Assembly (NCBI GenBank): GCA_016212885.1
Contig: JACRDO010000095.1
Span: 1 to 64,000 of the forward strand
Source of the DNA: Elusimicrobiota bacterium
GTDB lineage: Bacteria > Elusimicrobiota > Elusimicrobia > UBA1565
Direction of reading: 5' to 3'
Length of the DNA stretch: 64,000 nt
Both the position numbers and the translations under genes were made by a program. Shown one piece after another: positions 7,289 to 15,986 of this stretch (its first letter is position 1; each line of letters starts with the position of its first letter). Under the pieces are notes generated by a model that saw only the letters and a list, made by a program, of their open reading frames with translations, was not told where the DNA came from and did no database searches.

Positions 7289-9066
7289 ACCTGGAACAAT
7301 TCCCCAAGTGGGCCCAGGAGCTCGCGGACAAGTACGTGAGCGGGGCCTCGTCTTTGTTCGTGCTCTACGGCAACGTCGACGATTGGGTCCCCATGAAGGA
7401 CGTATCGAACCTTCCAAACAGCGTAGGTTCGATACGTCCAAACCTACAACGTTCGGAAGGTTTGGACGCGCGGAGCCTGCGCTACGTGTCCCTCCCGGAG
7501 TTCCTCAAGCAGGCCGTGTTCGGCACACGGGACGCGGTCATCCAGTACGACCAGGGCGGCGGCATCACGATCGGCTCGGAGGCGGCCCAGGACTTCTACC
7601 GGACCGTGGAGGCGATGGACACCGTCTCCGGCACGACCTTCTCAAAGCGCCTCCCGAAGAACCCGGCCGACGCGCTCCTCGTCATCGACCGGTTCATCCG
7701 CTCGAAGACCGCGGGCGAGGGCCGCAAGAAGGCCGGCATCGCGGTCATCATCTCCTTCGCGCACATGGTCGCCCCGCGCGGGGAGATATCCTTCATGAAC
7801 CAGGAGGACTGCCGCACCCTCATCACCCTGCAGAAGTGGGCCAGCGACCCGCTCTTCGCGCGCTCGGACGTGACCATCGTGCTGGCGACCGCAAGCCTGC
7901 AGGAGCTCAACGAGGCCTTAGTCAACAACCCCTTCACCTCCAAGATCCACGTCCCGCTCCCGGACGAAGAGGAGCGCGCCGAGTTCATCCGGGCCTCCCA
8001 GATCCCGGTCAAATACGAAGGCCTGACCCCGGAGACCTTCGCGCGGCAGACCAACGCCCTCTCCCGCGCGGACATCGAGGTGATGCTGAGGGGCGCCCAG
8101 CGGGCCGATAGGCTCGACCTGAATTTCGTGAGCGCCAAGAAGAAAGAGCTCATCGAGAAGTCCTGCTTCGGGCTGCTCGAGTTCCTGGAGCCCCGCTACA
8201 CCCTCGACGCGGTCGAGGGCCTCTGCGCGGCCAAGAGCCGCCTGCGCGAGGACATCCAGCTCATCAAGAAAGGCTGCTGGGACGCCCTGCCGATGGGCTA
8301 TCTGCTCTGCGGGCCGGTCGGCACCGGCAAGACATTTTTGAGCACCTGCGCCATCGGCGAGCTCGGCATCCCGTGCGTGCAGATGCTCAACTTCCGCTCG
8401 AAGTGGGTCGGCGCCACGGAGGGGAACCTCGAGAAGATCCTCATGACCCTGCGCGCCCTCGGGCCCGTGGGCGTGATCATCGACGAAGCCGACGCCTTCA
8501 TGGGCAGCCGGGAGCAGGAGGGGGACTCCGGCACCTCCGGCCGGATCTTCGCGCAGTTCGCGAGCCAAATGGGCGACACCAAGTACCGCGGCAAGATCCT
8601 CTGGTTCCTGCTCACCTGCCGGCCGGACCTCCTGCCCGTGGACATCAAGCGCCAGGGCCGCGTGGAGGTCCACATCCCGCTCTTCTACCCCCAGACCGCG
8701 GAGGAGAAGGTCCAGCTTTTCGTAGCCATGTCGAAAAAAGCCAAGTGGCCCGTAGAGCCGGCGGACGTGGATGTCCGATGGGTGGAAGGCAAGAAGCTCT
8801 CCGGAGCGGACATCGAAGCGGTCCTCGTCGGCGCCAAACGCAAGAGCCTTCTCGACGGCGAATCCAAGCCCGGGAAGGAGTACCTCCGCCAGGCCGCGGA
8901 AAGCTTCATCCCCGCGGCCAGCGCCGCGCAGGTTCAATACCAGGAGCTCGCGGCGGTCATCGAGTGCACGGACCTCTCGTTTTTGCCGGAGAACTACCGC
9001 AAGGCGGACCGGACGGAGATCCTGAAGGAATTCAACCGCCTGCGGGCCCTGCTGGAGGTGCGCTGA
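7285..9066 (+). CDS. AAA+ ATPase carrying an in-frame palindromic insertion
   Basis: The 593-residue protein has two P-loop-like regions. The first (about 20-290) is degenerate, with no clear Walker A, and contains LLVIDRFIR and VIISFAHM strands. The second is a canonical AAA+ domain with GPVGTGKT (near residue 342) and VIIDEAD (near 396), followed by a C-terminal lid rich in helices. The arrangement recalls Ycf46-like or two-domain AAA+ proteins, but assignment is tentative. Residues 39-61 are encoded by a 69-bp repeat (7399-7467); without it VPMK would join directly to ARSLRYVSLPEFL. It probably remodels a protein complex for the neighbouring PspA/ABC genes. Confidence 0.85.
   Translation: MNLEQFPKWAQELADKYVSGASSLFVLYGNVDDWVPMKDVSNLPNSVGSIRPNLQRSEGLDARSLRYVSLPEFLKQAVFGTRDAVIQYDQGGGITIGSEAAQDFYRTVEAMDTVSGTTFSKRLPKNPADALLVIDRFIRSKTAGEGRKKAGIAVIISFAHMVAPRGEISFMNQEDCRTLITLQKWASDPLFARSDVTIVLATASLQELNEALVNNPFTSKIHVPLPDEEERAEFIRASQIPVKYEGLTPETFARQTNALSRADIEVMLRGAQRADRLDLNFVSAKKKELIEKSCFGLLEFLEPRYTLDAVEGLCAAKSRLREDIQLIKKGCWDALPMGYLLCGPVGTGKTFLSTCAIGELGIPCVQMLNFRSKWVGATEGNLEKILMTLRALGPVGVIIDEADAFMGSREQEGDSGTSGRIFAQFASQMGDTKYRGKILWFLLTCRPDLLPVDIKRQGRVEVHIPLFYPQTAEEKVQLFVAMSKKAKWPVEPADVDVRWVEGKKLSGADIEAVLVGAKRKSLLDGESKPGKEYLRQAAESFIPAASAAQVQYQELAAVIECTDLSFLPENYRKADRTEILKEFNRLRALLEVR
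7399..7467. repeat. Family-1 palindromic element inside the AAA+ gene
   Basis: Two hairpins lie back to back. GACGTATCGAAC (7399-7410) pairs with GTTCGATACGTC (7427-7438), and GTCCAAACCT (7436-7445) pairs with AGGTTTGGAC (7458-7467). The length is 69 bp, exactly 23 codons. The encoded peptide has the pattern NLPxxVGSIRPxLxRS, also found in the transglycosylase and MFS genes. Confidence 0.92.
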
Positions 9067-9782
9067 TGGGATTCAAGGACTGGGTCGACCGCTACGTCAT
9101 CAGCGTGCCGGCTTCCCGCGCCGCGGCGCCCGAGACCGAGATCGAGCCGGGCAGGGTCCCCATGCAGGCGACCGCCAAGGTCGGCAGGATCTCCGTGGAC
9201 ATGGACGAATCCGCGCTGAAGGCTCTGCCGGCCGCCCAGGCGGCCGAGGACGTGCCCTTCGACAAGATCTTCGCCGCGGCCAAGATCCCGGTCCCCGCGC
9301 ATAAGTTCACGGTCGAGAAGATCGCAGAGATGCTCGCTCACCCCAAGCTTGCCTCCCTGGACCAGGCTGGGAAGGCCGCCGCGGCCCTCGTGGCGCTCGA
9401 GTCCCAAGGCGTCACCATCCAGAGCGTCATCGAAGAGGCGGCCAAGAAGGACCGCGCCCTGGACGTATTCGAGAACGTCCAGCGCGAGCGCCTCCGGCAG
9501 TTCGCCCGGCAGAAGGAGGAGGAGAACCGCAAGCTCGCCTGCGAGATCGAGAAGAACAAGAAGGCCGTCGCCGCGGTCGAGCGCAGCGTCGAGGCGTGGG
9601 GCGAGAAGAAGCGCCTCAAGGAGCGCGAGATCTACGACGTCGTCGCTCACTTCACGACGGAGAATCCCATCACCGCCGCGCCGCAGGCGCCCCCTGCTTC
9701 CGGCGCGCCCTTGCGGGAAGCGGCTTCGCCCCAGGGCCCATCGGCCAAGGTTCGGATCACGGATCTGACGCAGAGCGCCTAA
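9066..9782 (+). CDS. Coiled-coil protein ending the PspA/ABC/AAA cluster
   Basis: ATG 9066 overlaps the TGA of the AAA+ gene. The 238-residue product is hydrophilic with no signal peptide. Residues about 85-125 are a helical region (VEKIAEMLAHPKLASLDQAGKAAAALVAL is part of it), residues about 125-190 form a charged coiled coil (RQKEEENRKLACEIEKNKK), and the Pro/Ala-rich tail is probably disordered. No family was recognised. The overlap suggests it partners the AAA+ ATPase in the cytoplasm. It is the last gene before a drop in GC content. Confidence 0.78.
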   Translation: MGFKDWVDRYVISVPASRAAAPETEIEPGRVPMQATAKVGRISVDMDESALKALPAAQAAEDVPFDKIFAAAKIPVPAHKFTVEKIAEMLAHPKLASLDQAGKAAAALVALESQGVTIQSVIEEAAKKDRALDVFENVQRERLRQFARQKEEENRKLACEIEKNKKAVAAVERSVEAWGEKKRLKEREIYDVVAHFTTENPITAAPQAPPASGAPLREAASPQGPSAKVRITDLTQSA

Positions 9783-9846
9783 CAAAACCTATGTGGAGCC
9801 TAGTCCCTGCAATGAAACGCGGGGAACGGCGAAGCCAAAGGCCGGC

Positions 9847-10085
9847 TATCTGATGCGCTCAAGAAAATAGTACGTGCCCCTCCCGTTTATTACTAGAGTG
9901 TCGCCATTTGGCTTGAAAGGCTGGCTAAACGGTGTGTACCTGCAATTGGTTTCAAAAGCCTTGACTTCTTTCTCCTGGACGCCGATATCCTCCAGCCATG
10001 TTCTCGAGAAGTTGCTTCGGCAAAAAGCCTCACTGGCCTATCTCCTGTTCCATAGCGACTGCTCCGCTCTCCGGCCCCCTCAAGA
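9847..10085 (-). pseudogene. Decayed, internally deleted copy of the lysozyme-lipoprotein pair
   Basis: On the minus strand, 9847 to about 10010 encodes a C-terminal segment (DIGVQEKEVKAFETNC ... FLERIR, stop) that matches the end of the lipoprotein gene at 10182-10757 (DIGVKETEIKAFETNC ... ILERIK, stop). Further up, 10030-10085 matches the lipoprotein's start and the end of the lysozyme fragment (RRAEQSLWNRR, stop, against RRAEQALWDRR, stop). About 400 bp of the middle is missing and stops interrupt the frame. It is a degenerate tandem duplicate. The rest of 9783-10181 shows no other gene. Confidence 0.75.
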
Positions 10086-10181
10086 AATGAGCGAAGCGAG
10101 CGTTTTGACGCTGCGGCATATTTTACTTTGCGCAAGCCGTTCTTTGGTTTATGACCTCTCGACGACGATAGCCCAAGGCGG

Positions 10182-10757
10182 CTACTTGATGCGCTCCAAA
10201 ATATAATATGCACCATCCCAACTTGTTATGAGATTCTGCAAATTTGGCTTGAAATAGGTAACGAAAGGTGTCCCTTCGCAGTTGGTTTCAAAAGCCTTGA
10301 TTTCCGTTTCTTTGACCCCAATGTCCTCCGGCCTTGTCGGGAAAAGATAATTTTTCGCGTTGACTGTCTTGGAGCGGATTATTTTCAGGTCGCAAGGCTC
10401 CATATCATAACCTGGCACGATGTGTGTATATATAATCGGCCGACCGGGGCGAATATTGAGTATTTTCCCTAGCGCGGGCTCTGCATCCTCCGGGCCCGCT
10501 GCGATGACGCCGCGGCTGAAGCCGTATCTAGCTACCTTCCATTTTCCCTCGAGTTCTTTGAAATTCGCATCAAAATCCTCACTGTCCCATTTCTCCTCGA
10601 CCTCGGCAGAAGTCGTGATCGGGACAGCCGGCGCCGCGACCTTTGGCTTTTCCCGGAAAGTGTCCACGATCTCAATAACGAAATCGCAGGCTGAAAAGCT
10701 CGCAGCCAGAGCCGCTAGCGTAGTCAAGCGAAAGACGCCTTCGGCTGACAGCCTCAT
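10182..10757 (-). CDS. Small lipoprotein in a lower-GC island
   Basis: The 191-residue product starts with a signal peptide and lipobox (LAASFSAC), so it should be lipid-anchored. No conserved domain was recognised; the mature part has a Cys pair (PCDLK, TNCEG) and is mostly beta/loop in character. ATG 10757 is favoured because AGGAG lies 8 bases upstream; an in-frame ATG at 10778 also exists. The local GC content is clearly lower than in flanking genes, which suggests horizontal acquisition. A decayed second copy lies just downstream. Confidence 0.72.
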   Translation of the reverse strand: MRLSAEGVFRLTTLAALAASFSACDFVIEIVDTFREKPKVAAPAVPITTSAEVEEKWDSEDFDANFKELEGKWKVARYGFSRGVIAAGPEDAEPALGKILNIRPGRPIIYTHIVPGYDMEPCDLKIIRSKTVNAKNYLFPTRPEDIGVKETEIKAFETNCEGTPFVTYFKPNLQNLITSWDGAYYILERIK

Positions 10758-10762
10758 GCGGT

Positions 10763-11074
10763 CTATCTCCTGTCCCATAGAGCCTGCTCCGCTCTTCGAC
10801 GCCTTTCCAAGCCGTGCAGGACTACTTTTTCCCGCTTACCTGTTCCAGGATCGGTAACGAGCACGCCGTTGAATTCCATCCACTCCTTCAGCACGCCGTC
10901 ATAGTCCAGGGTGTTTAGCTTCACGAACATCTTGCTTTTCCTCACATCCGAAGTGTTTCCCATATTGAACAGAAATACAACAAGGGCCTCATACTGGTGC
11001 TGCGTCAGACGCACGTCCTTGTTCCATATGAGGCTCTTCACGCCGCTCTCAGCCACCGCTATATCAGCCTTCAA
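10763..11074 (-). CDS. C-terminal fragment of a GH24 phage-type lysozyme
   Basis: The 103 residues match the C-terminal half of T4/RrrD-like endolysins: KADIAVAES, LTQHQYEALVVFLFNMG, LKEWMEFNG, then the GLERRRRAEQALW end. The N-terminal half, which carries the catalytic Glu-Asp-Thr triad, is absent from this frame and from the preceding gene, so lysozyme activity is unlikely. The frame starts at TTG 11074, inside the end of the upstream gene. It probably derives from a prophage and is either a relic or a wall-binding fragment. Confidence 0.7.
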   Translation of the reverse strand: MKADIAVAESGVKSLIWNKDVRLTQHQYEALVVFLFNMGNTSDVRKSKMFVKLNTLDYDGVLKEWMEFNGVLVTDPGTGKREKVVLHGLERRRRAEQALWDRR

Positions 11075-11564
11075 TAGCAGCCTTCCATTGGGCCTGATGC
11101 GCGGCGTCGCAAGCCGAAGGCAGCTTCGCGATGTCCTGAAAGCTCTTGGCTAGATTCTTCTCGATGAATTCCAGGCGAGGCGACATCCCCCCGCCGTACT
11201 CGCCCGGCTTGGCCGGCTTCGCCAGTCCCAGATGGATGGGCTCAAAGACCCCGGTGAGTGTCGGAAGCTTCAACTTCCCGGCCAGCGTCTCTTTGTCCAA
11301 TTGCGGGATGATGCGGCGCGCTTCGGCGACCTTGATAATCAAAGCCTGGCCGTCGGCGATGACGGGGAGCAGAGAACTCAGAACAAGATGCTTGGGGCTC
11401 TTCTTTGCGCTTCCGGTGCCGTTGATCGCCGAGGCGGCTTGTTCAAGCGAATCAGCGGATGCAGTTCGTTCCGCCGGGAATAGGGAATCGGATCCTCCGA
11501 AAGCCCAAATACAAAAAAGAATCGACAGGGCAAGCGGCAACCTGCGAAGCAGCGCGACGGCCAT
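11064..11564 (-). CDS. Secreted protein of unknown function
   Basis: The 166-residue protein has an N-terminal signal peptide (LPLALSILFCIWAFG) and a mature helical domain without a recognised family. It overlaps the GH24 fragment by 11 bases. A TATAAT lies 7 bases upstream of its ATG. It belongs to the lower-GC island; an association with the lysozyme fragment (cell-wall targeting) is only positional. Confidence 0.6.
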   Translation of the reverse strand: MAVALLRRLPLALSILFCIWAFGGSDSLFPAERTASADSLEQAASAINGTGSAKKSPKHLVLSSLLPVIADGQALIIKVAEARRIIPQLDKETLAGKLKLPTLTGVFEPIHLGLAKPAKPGEYGGGMSPRLEFIEKNLAKSFQDIAKLPSACDAAHQAQWKAAIEG

Positions 11565-11571
11565 AAACGCT

Positions 11572-11577
11572 ATTATA
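11572..11577 (-). promoter_or_regulatory. -10 box of a likely leaderless promoter
   Basis: TATAAT on the minus strand ends 7 bases before the ATG at 11564. The -35 (AGACAT or CAGACA) is weak. Confidence 0.5.
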
Positions 11578-11775
11578 CAGGCCCTTCGCCCCGCATGTCT
11601 GGGCCGAAGGACCTATGACCGGGCATGGGCCTGAGGCTTGTCCCTCCGAAGCAGACGATTCCCATTACCCGGCGCCCGGAGCTCCGAGCTTGCCCGGCGC
11701 GGTTCCACCGGGCCCAGGCCGCGCCGCTGCCCCAGCCTTATGGCTGAATTTCAGTGTGATAAGACTCCGGCCGAC

Positions 11776-11804
11776 TTGTTTATTTAACATCGCGCTGGTA
11801 CAAT
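11776..11804 (+). promoter_or_regulatory. Promoter of the SpoIID gene
   Basis: TTGTTT (11776-11781), a 17-base spacer and TACAAT (11799-11804). The ATG at 11815 lies 10 bases after the -10 box, giving a leader of only a few bases. The rest of 11565-11814 holds an imperfect CCTTCG/CGAAGG hairpin (11583-11611) and no gene. Confidence 0.6.
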
Positions 11805-11814
11805 CCATCGCATC

Positions 11815-13929
11815 ATGCGAGGGTTCCTTCTTTCCCTGAGCGCAACCGCCTGGGTCGCGTGCTTGCCGGCCCTGCTCTCGCCCGCGCAATCTACGGGCCC
11901 TCCGCTCCAGTCCCAGATCCTCGAGGGTCATCGCCTCTATTTCGAAGGCCGGCACCGCAAAGCGGCCGAGCTCTACTCCCAGGCGCTCAGGGAGGATCCC
12001 CGCAGCGTGGACGCGTGGCTCAACGGAGCCGTCGTCCACTCCGAGCTGGGGGAAGGCGCGCGCGCGGTCGAATGGCTCCGCCGCGCCGCGGCGCTCTCTG
12101 CCGAGGACCCCGAGATTCGCATCGCGCTCGCGGAAGCCGAATTCCGCGTGGGCAGCCGCGAGGCCGCCCTTCAGGACGCCGAGCAGGTCCTGCGCTCCCA
12201 TCCGAAGGACCCTTTCGCCCTGATCGTGAAAGGCCGCCTGCATCTCAACGCGGGGCAAGCGCAGGAGGCCGCTGAGGCCCTGGAGGCCGCGGCGGCGAGC
12301 GCGCCTGAGCTGACCCTGGCCTATTACTGGCTCGGCAAAGCGCGGGAGGCAGCTGGGGATTCCGCGGGCGCCCTTGAGGCCTACCGCCGCGCGGTCTTGG
12401 GGGATTCCTACTTCACGAGCGCCCGCTACCAGCTCGGCCGCTCCTACCTGCGCTTGAAGCGCTTCTATGAGGCCGCCAAGCAGTCCGCCCAGCTGCTCAA
12501 CGCGGACCCCAGGAGCAGCAAGTTCCGAGCCCTGCTCTCGGGGATCAGCCAGCGCTCCATCGATAGGACCAAGCCCGGCCCGGAGCCTCGCGAGAAGCCT
12601 CTGAATTCGACCCACCGGGAACCCCTGGGGCCCCCTTTTCCGCCCAAGGGCCGGGTCCCGGTCATGCGGGTCGGTTTGGGGACCAACTCCCTCGGCAAGC
12701 CTCTGCGCCGGCGAGACCTGGCCTTCTACTGCACGAGGGATTTCACTGTCCTGGACCCGAAGTCCGGGCGGGTTCTTTCCAGCGGCCGCGCAAAGGAGGC
12801 TTGGCGCGCGCGGCAGGCCCCGGGCAAGAAAGCGCGGATCGAGCTCCTCGACGAAGACGGCCGGCGGCGCGTCCTCACCCGCGCCGGCGTGATCATCCGC
12901 CCGGAGCCGGATAGCGGCGGGGCCGTGGTCCTCAAAGATGTGCCGGCCGACAGCGGCGGCGCCTTGCGCGGCGGAGGCGAACGCCCGCTGCGCGGCGAGC
13001 TGGAAGTATCCCTGCTCGGCGGCCGCGGCGGGCTCCGGCTCGTCAATATCGTGGACCTTGAAAGCTACACCCACGGGGTGCTCGCCTCCGAGATGCCGAT
13101 CGATTCGCCGATGGAGGCGCTCAAGGCCCAGGCCGTGGTCGCGCGCAGCCACGCCCTGTACATCAAGACCGTGACCCGGCGCCACACCAAAGACGGATAC
13201 GACGTCTGCGACGGCCAGCACTGCCAGGTCTACTGGGGCATCCGCAACGAGACCGCGCGCTCGCGCCAAGTCGTGGACGCGACCCGGGGCCGCGTCGTAG
13301 CCTATCAAGGCCGCATCGCCCACGTGCTCTATTCGTCGAACTGCGGGGGACGCACCCAGAGCGGCCGGGACCTGAAAGGCTGGGGGGACGTCCCTTACTG
13401 GAAGGGCGTCACCGATGCGGCCCCCTCCATCCGGTCCCCGGCCTCTCCGTGGGAGCTGCGCCTCTGGCTGCGCCGTCCCCCGCCGGCCTTTTGCCGGCCT
13501 TCCCTGTACGTCCATCCCTCCCACTTCAGGTGGACCCGCGTCATCGCCGCGGAGGATCTCGAGGAGCGCATCAACCGCTCGATGAAGATCGGGCGTCTGC
13601 TCGGAGTCTTGACCATGCAGCGCTCCCTATCGGGGCACCTGAACTCCGTGCTGCTCAAGGGAAGCAAGGCCAGCCCCGTCGTCGCCAAAGAGATCGCCAT
13701 CCGCGGCTTTCTGGGCGACGGTTCCCAGCGCTCGGCCCTCTTCACGGTCGAGACGGAGGCCGACAAGAAAGGCCGGCCCAGGCTCTTCACCTTCTACGGC
13801 GGAGGCTGGGGGCACGGCGTCGGCATGTGCCAATGCGGGGCCATGGGGAGGGCCCTGGAAGGCCAGTCGTACCACGACATCCTCGCGGCCTACTACCCCG
13901 GGGTCGAACTGGGGAATCTACGCTATTAG
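11815..13929 (+). CDS. SpoIID/LytB-domain protein with N-terminal TPR repeats
   Basis: The 704-residue exported protein has a signal peptide (residues 1-25), about five TPR units (35-250), a linker, and a C-terminal SpoIID domain from about residue 405 (VDLESYTHGVLASEM, LKAQAVVARSHA, SSNCGGRTQ, GGGWGHGVGMCQCGA). SpoIID enzymes cleave glycan strands lacking stem peptides, and LytB relatives stimulate amidases. The enzyme's conserved acidic residue in the ASEM segment is present. The TPR part probably binds partners in the periplasm. The gene ends head-to-tail with the TPR gene on the other strand, the two stop codons overlapping. Confidence 0.9.
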   Translation: MRGFLLSLSATAWVACLPALLSPAQSTGPPLQSQILEGHRLYFEGRHRKAAELYSQALREDPRSVDAWLNGAVVHSELGEGARAVEWLRRAAALSAEDPEIRIALAEAEFRVGSREAALQDAEQVLRSHPKDPFALIVKGRLHLNAGQAQEAAEALEAAAASAPELTLAYYWLGKAREAAGDSAGALEAYRRAVLGDSYFTSARYQLGRSYLRLKRFYEAAKQSAQLLNADPRSSKFRALLSGISQRSIDRTKPGPEPREKPLNSTHREPLGPPFPPKGRVPVMRVGLGTNSLGKPLRRRDLAFYCTRDFTVLDPKSGRVLSSGRAKEAWRARQAPGKKARIELLDEDGRRRVLTRAGVIIRPEPDSGGAVVLKDVPADSGGALRGGGERPLRGELEVSLLGGRGGLRLVNIVDLESYTHGVLASEMPIDSPMEALKAQAVVARSHALYIKTVTRRHTKDGYDVCDGQHCQVYWGIRNETARSRQVVDATRGRVVAYQGRIAHVLYSSNCGGRTQSGRDLKGWGDVPYWKGVTDAAPSIRSPASPWELRLWLRRPPPAFCRPSLYVHPSHFRWTRVIAAEDLEERINRSMKIGRLLGVLTMQRSLSGHLNSVLLKGSKASPVVAKEIAIRGFLGDGSQRSALFTVETEADKKGRPRLFTFYGGGWGHGVGMCQCGAMGRALEGQSYHDILAAYYPGVELGNLRY

Positions 13930-15986
13930 CGGGAAAGGGCGCAGAGCCAGGCGTGGTACGCGGGGTCCGGCTGGCGGCTCAGCCGCTCGCGCGCGATCTC
14001 GAAGGCGCGCTCCTCTCCCAGGCGCAGGAACACCAGGGGGGAGAGCAGGCTCACCGGACCCGCCTCCTTCTCGGCCGCAATCAGCTTGAGCAGGTACTGC
14101 TTGTGCTGTTCGGCGACCGGCAAGCCGGCCTTCGCGCTGCAGAGGGCGCCGCAGATCGCGATGAGCTTGGGGACCACGGCCTGGGGATTCTGCTCGCAGT
14201 AGTAATAGTAGGACTCGATCATCCCAACCTCGTTCCACAGCGCGCCGGACCCCGCCATCTTGTCGGCCGCAAGGGCATGCATCAAGAGCTGGGCCAGGAC
14301 CATCAGGTAGGCCTGCTGCGCCTGCGGCGAAGGGGAAAGATAGAACCCCGGGTCCTCGGCCGGAGCAGCCAATCCCCTCCGAAACAGCCTTTCCCTCAGC
14401 TCCGCCTCCAGCCGCAGGGCGCAGGCCCCGAGGCCTTCCGGCGCCGCGAGCGACAGATGGTCCACAACGGCCCGCTTCGCCGTGTCCCACACGTCGAGTT
14501 CGACGCAGGCGCCGGATGGCGAAGGCGCGAATACGCCGCTGACGATCAAGCCCGGCGGGTCCGGCCAGAGTCCAACCTCGATGAGCGCCGGGACGTCCCA
14601 GGCCCCGCTCACGACCGGCCCCTTCTCAGGAACGAGCGGGACCATGCATAGCGCCCGCAGGCTCGTTTTATACGTCAGCGCTTCGGCCAGGTAGAGCGGC
14701 AGGGCGCGAGAGAGGCGGCCCCGGTCGTCTTCCGCTTCCTCATAATAACCGGGCTTGGCCCCGGCCCGCTCGGCCGCCCCCAAGACCTCGGACGCGGCAC
14801 TTCCTCGCGTTATCGCTCGGTCGCCTTTGCGCATCCCATCGGCGAAGCACAAGAAGCCGATCTCGGGCGAAGAGGCCGGCCGCAGTGGCAGGAGCCAGAG
14901 AGGCTCGCACAGTCCGCGCGTCCACACCGGGCCCGGAATCCGCACCAGGGAGATCGGCGGAGACATCTGCGCAGGCCGCGGGAGGCGGTCTTCCGGGAAA
15001 TCGCGCTCAAGCCGGCTCAAGGGCTCGGCCAGGTGCGCAAGGCTCAGGCCCTTGAGGCGATTGACCAGCTCGCGGCCTTCCTTCTCGCGCCCGGTCTCGA
15101 AGAACCCCCTGGCCAAGCTCAGAGCGGCGTAAGGCGAACTCTTCTGCGGATCGTAGAGCGGCCAGGCCAACTCGAGCATCTCGGAATGGAACCCCGCGCG
15201 CTCCAAGGCGCCGGCGACAGCGGCCAAGGCGTCGCTCTCGCCAGGGGCCGCGCGGCTATGGAGCACGGCACTACCGCGCGGTCCCTGGCTTCCAGCAGCG
15301 CCAGGGGCCGCGCGGCTCTGGAGCACGGCACTACCGCGCGGTCCCTGGCTTCCAGCAGCGCCAGGGGCCGCGCCAAGCGCGCGGCGGAAAAGCTCAAAGG
15401 CTTTAGAGGCGTCGCCCTCTCCGAGGCAGAGCTGCCCCAAGCGCAGCCAGGGCCTCCAGGCCCCCGACTCTTTGGCCACGTCCTCCAGAGCGGCGCGGGA
15501 GGCTTCGGCTCCGCCGCGGTCCTTGTGGATCGCGGCGTAAGCGCTGAGCGCGCCGTCCTGGTTGGGGTCGAGGGAAAGGGCGCGGCGCAGCAGGTCCTCA
15601 GCGGATGCGGCGTCGCCCTGCGCGGAGCGGACCTTCGCGAGAGTCGCAAGCGCCGCGCCGGTCTCGCCATGCTTGGCTATGAACGCCTGGAGGGTACGTT
15701 CCGCCGCGTCCAGCAGGCCGCCCTTGATCTGCGCGGCCGCCAGGATGGTCGAAGACCTCTCCGGATTCGGGTCGATCTCGATGAGCCTCGCGATCGCCGG
15801 AAGGGCGCAGTCCAGGAACCCGTCGCCCAAGGCGCCCACGATCACCTGGTAGAGCGCGTCCGGATCGTCCCAGGTCTTCTGGAAGTTCTCCGGAAGAACT
15901 TTTTCCGCCCAATCGCTGCGCGGGACAAGGACCCGCCGGCCGTTCTCGTCGTAATAGGAGATCATCTCCTCCAAACCTTCCGCCAT
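13926..15986 (-). CDS. TPR protein carrying tandem family-2 repeats
   Basis: The 686-residue protein is cytoplasmic by appearance. The first 250 residues contain TPR-like helical pairs (LARLIEIDPN, LLRRALSLDPNQDGAL, LRLGQLCLGEGDASKAFELFRRAL). Residues about 205-249 are a repeat-encoded insert with two copies of GAAGSQGPRGSAVL. The C-terminal 400 residues are of unknown fold, with a YYYYC stretch near 590. Its ATG overlaps the stop of the TPR membrane protein upstream, so the two form an operon. No specific function can be assigned. Confidence 0.8.
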   Translation of the reverse strand: MAEGLEEMISYYDENGRRVLVPRSDWAEKVLPENFQKTWDDPDALYQVIVGALGDGFLDCALPAIARLIEIDPNPERSSTILAAAQIKGGLLDAAERTLQAFIAKHGETGAALATLAKVRSAQGDAASAEDLLRRALSLDPNQDGALSAYAAIHKDRGGAEASRAALEDVAKESGAWRPWLRLGQLCLGEGDASKAFELFRRALGAAPGAAGSQGPRGSAVLQSRAAPGAAGSQGPRGSAVLHSRAAPGESDALAAVAGALERAGFHSEMLELAWPLYDPQKSSPYAALSLARGFFETGREKEGRELVNRLKGLSLAHLAEPLSRLERDFPEDRLPRPAQMSPPISLVRIPGPVWTRGLCEPLWLLPLRPASSPEIGFLCFADGMRKGDRAITRGSAASEVLGAAERAGAKPGYYEEAEDDRGRLSRALPLYLAEALTYKTSLRALCMVPLVPEKGPVVSGAWDVPALIEVGLWPDPPGLIVSGVFAPSPSGACVELDVWDTAKRAVVDHLSLAAPEGLGACALRLEAELRERLFRRGLAAPAEDPGFYLSPSPQAQQAYLMVLAQLLMHALAADKMAGSGALWNEVGMIESYYYYCEQNPQAVVPKLIAICGALCSAKAGLPVAEQHKQYLLKLIAAEKEAGPVSLLSPLVFLRLGEERAFEIARERLSRQPDPAYHAWLCALSR
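15241..15373. repeat. Family-2 palindromic repeat, two tandem 60-bp copies plus a partial one
   Basis: Units at 15241-15300 and 15301-15360 differ at one base, and 13 bases of a third follow. Each contains CCGCGCGGTCCCTGGC facing GCCAGGGGCCGCGCGG (15 of 16 pairs). The same sequence recurs at 27614-27672. Both copies are translated in the same frame as QGPRGSAVLxSRAA. Confidence 0.92.

Noticed and set aside
7399-7467. Rho-independent terminators or attenuators at family-1 hairpins
   Set aside because: None is followed by a T-tract and several lie within intact genes, so termination is not their main role.
9874-10216. Overlapping 110- and 107-codon frames on both strands
   Set aside because: The region is a decayed copy of the lipoprotein gene in another frame, which explains the sequence better.
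15241-15373. CRISPR-like array
   Set aside because: The 60-bp units are tandem without spacers and are translated in frame.
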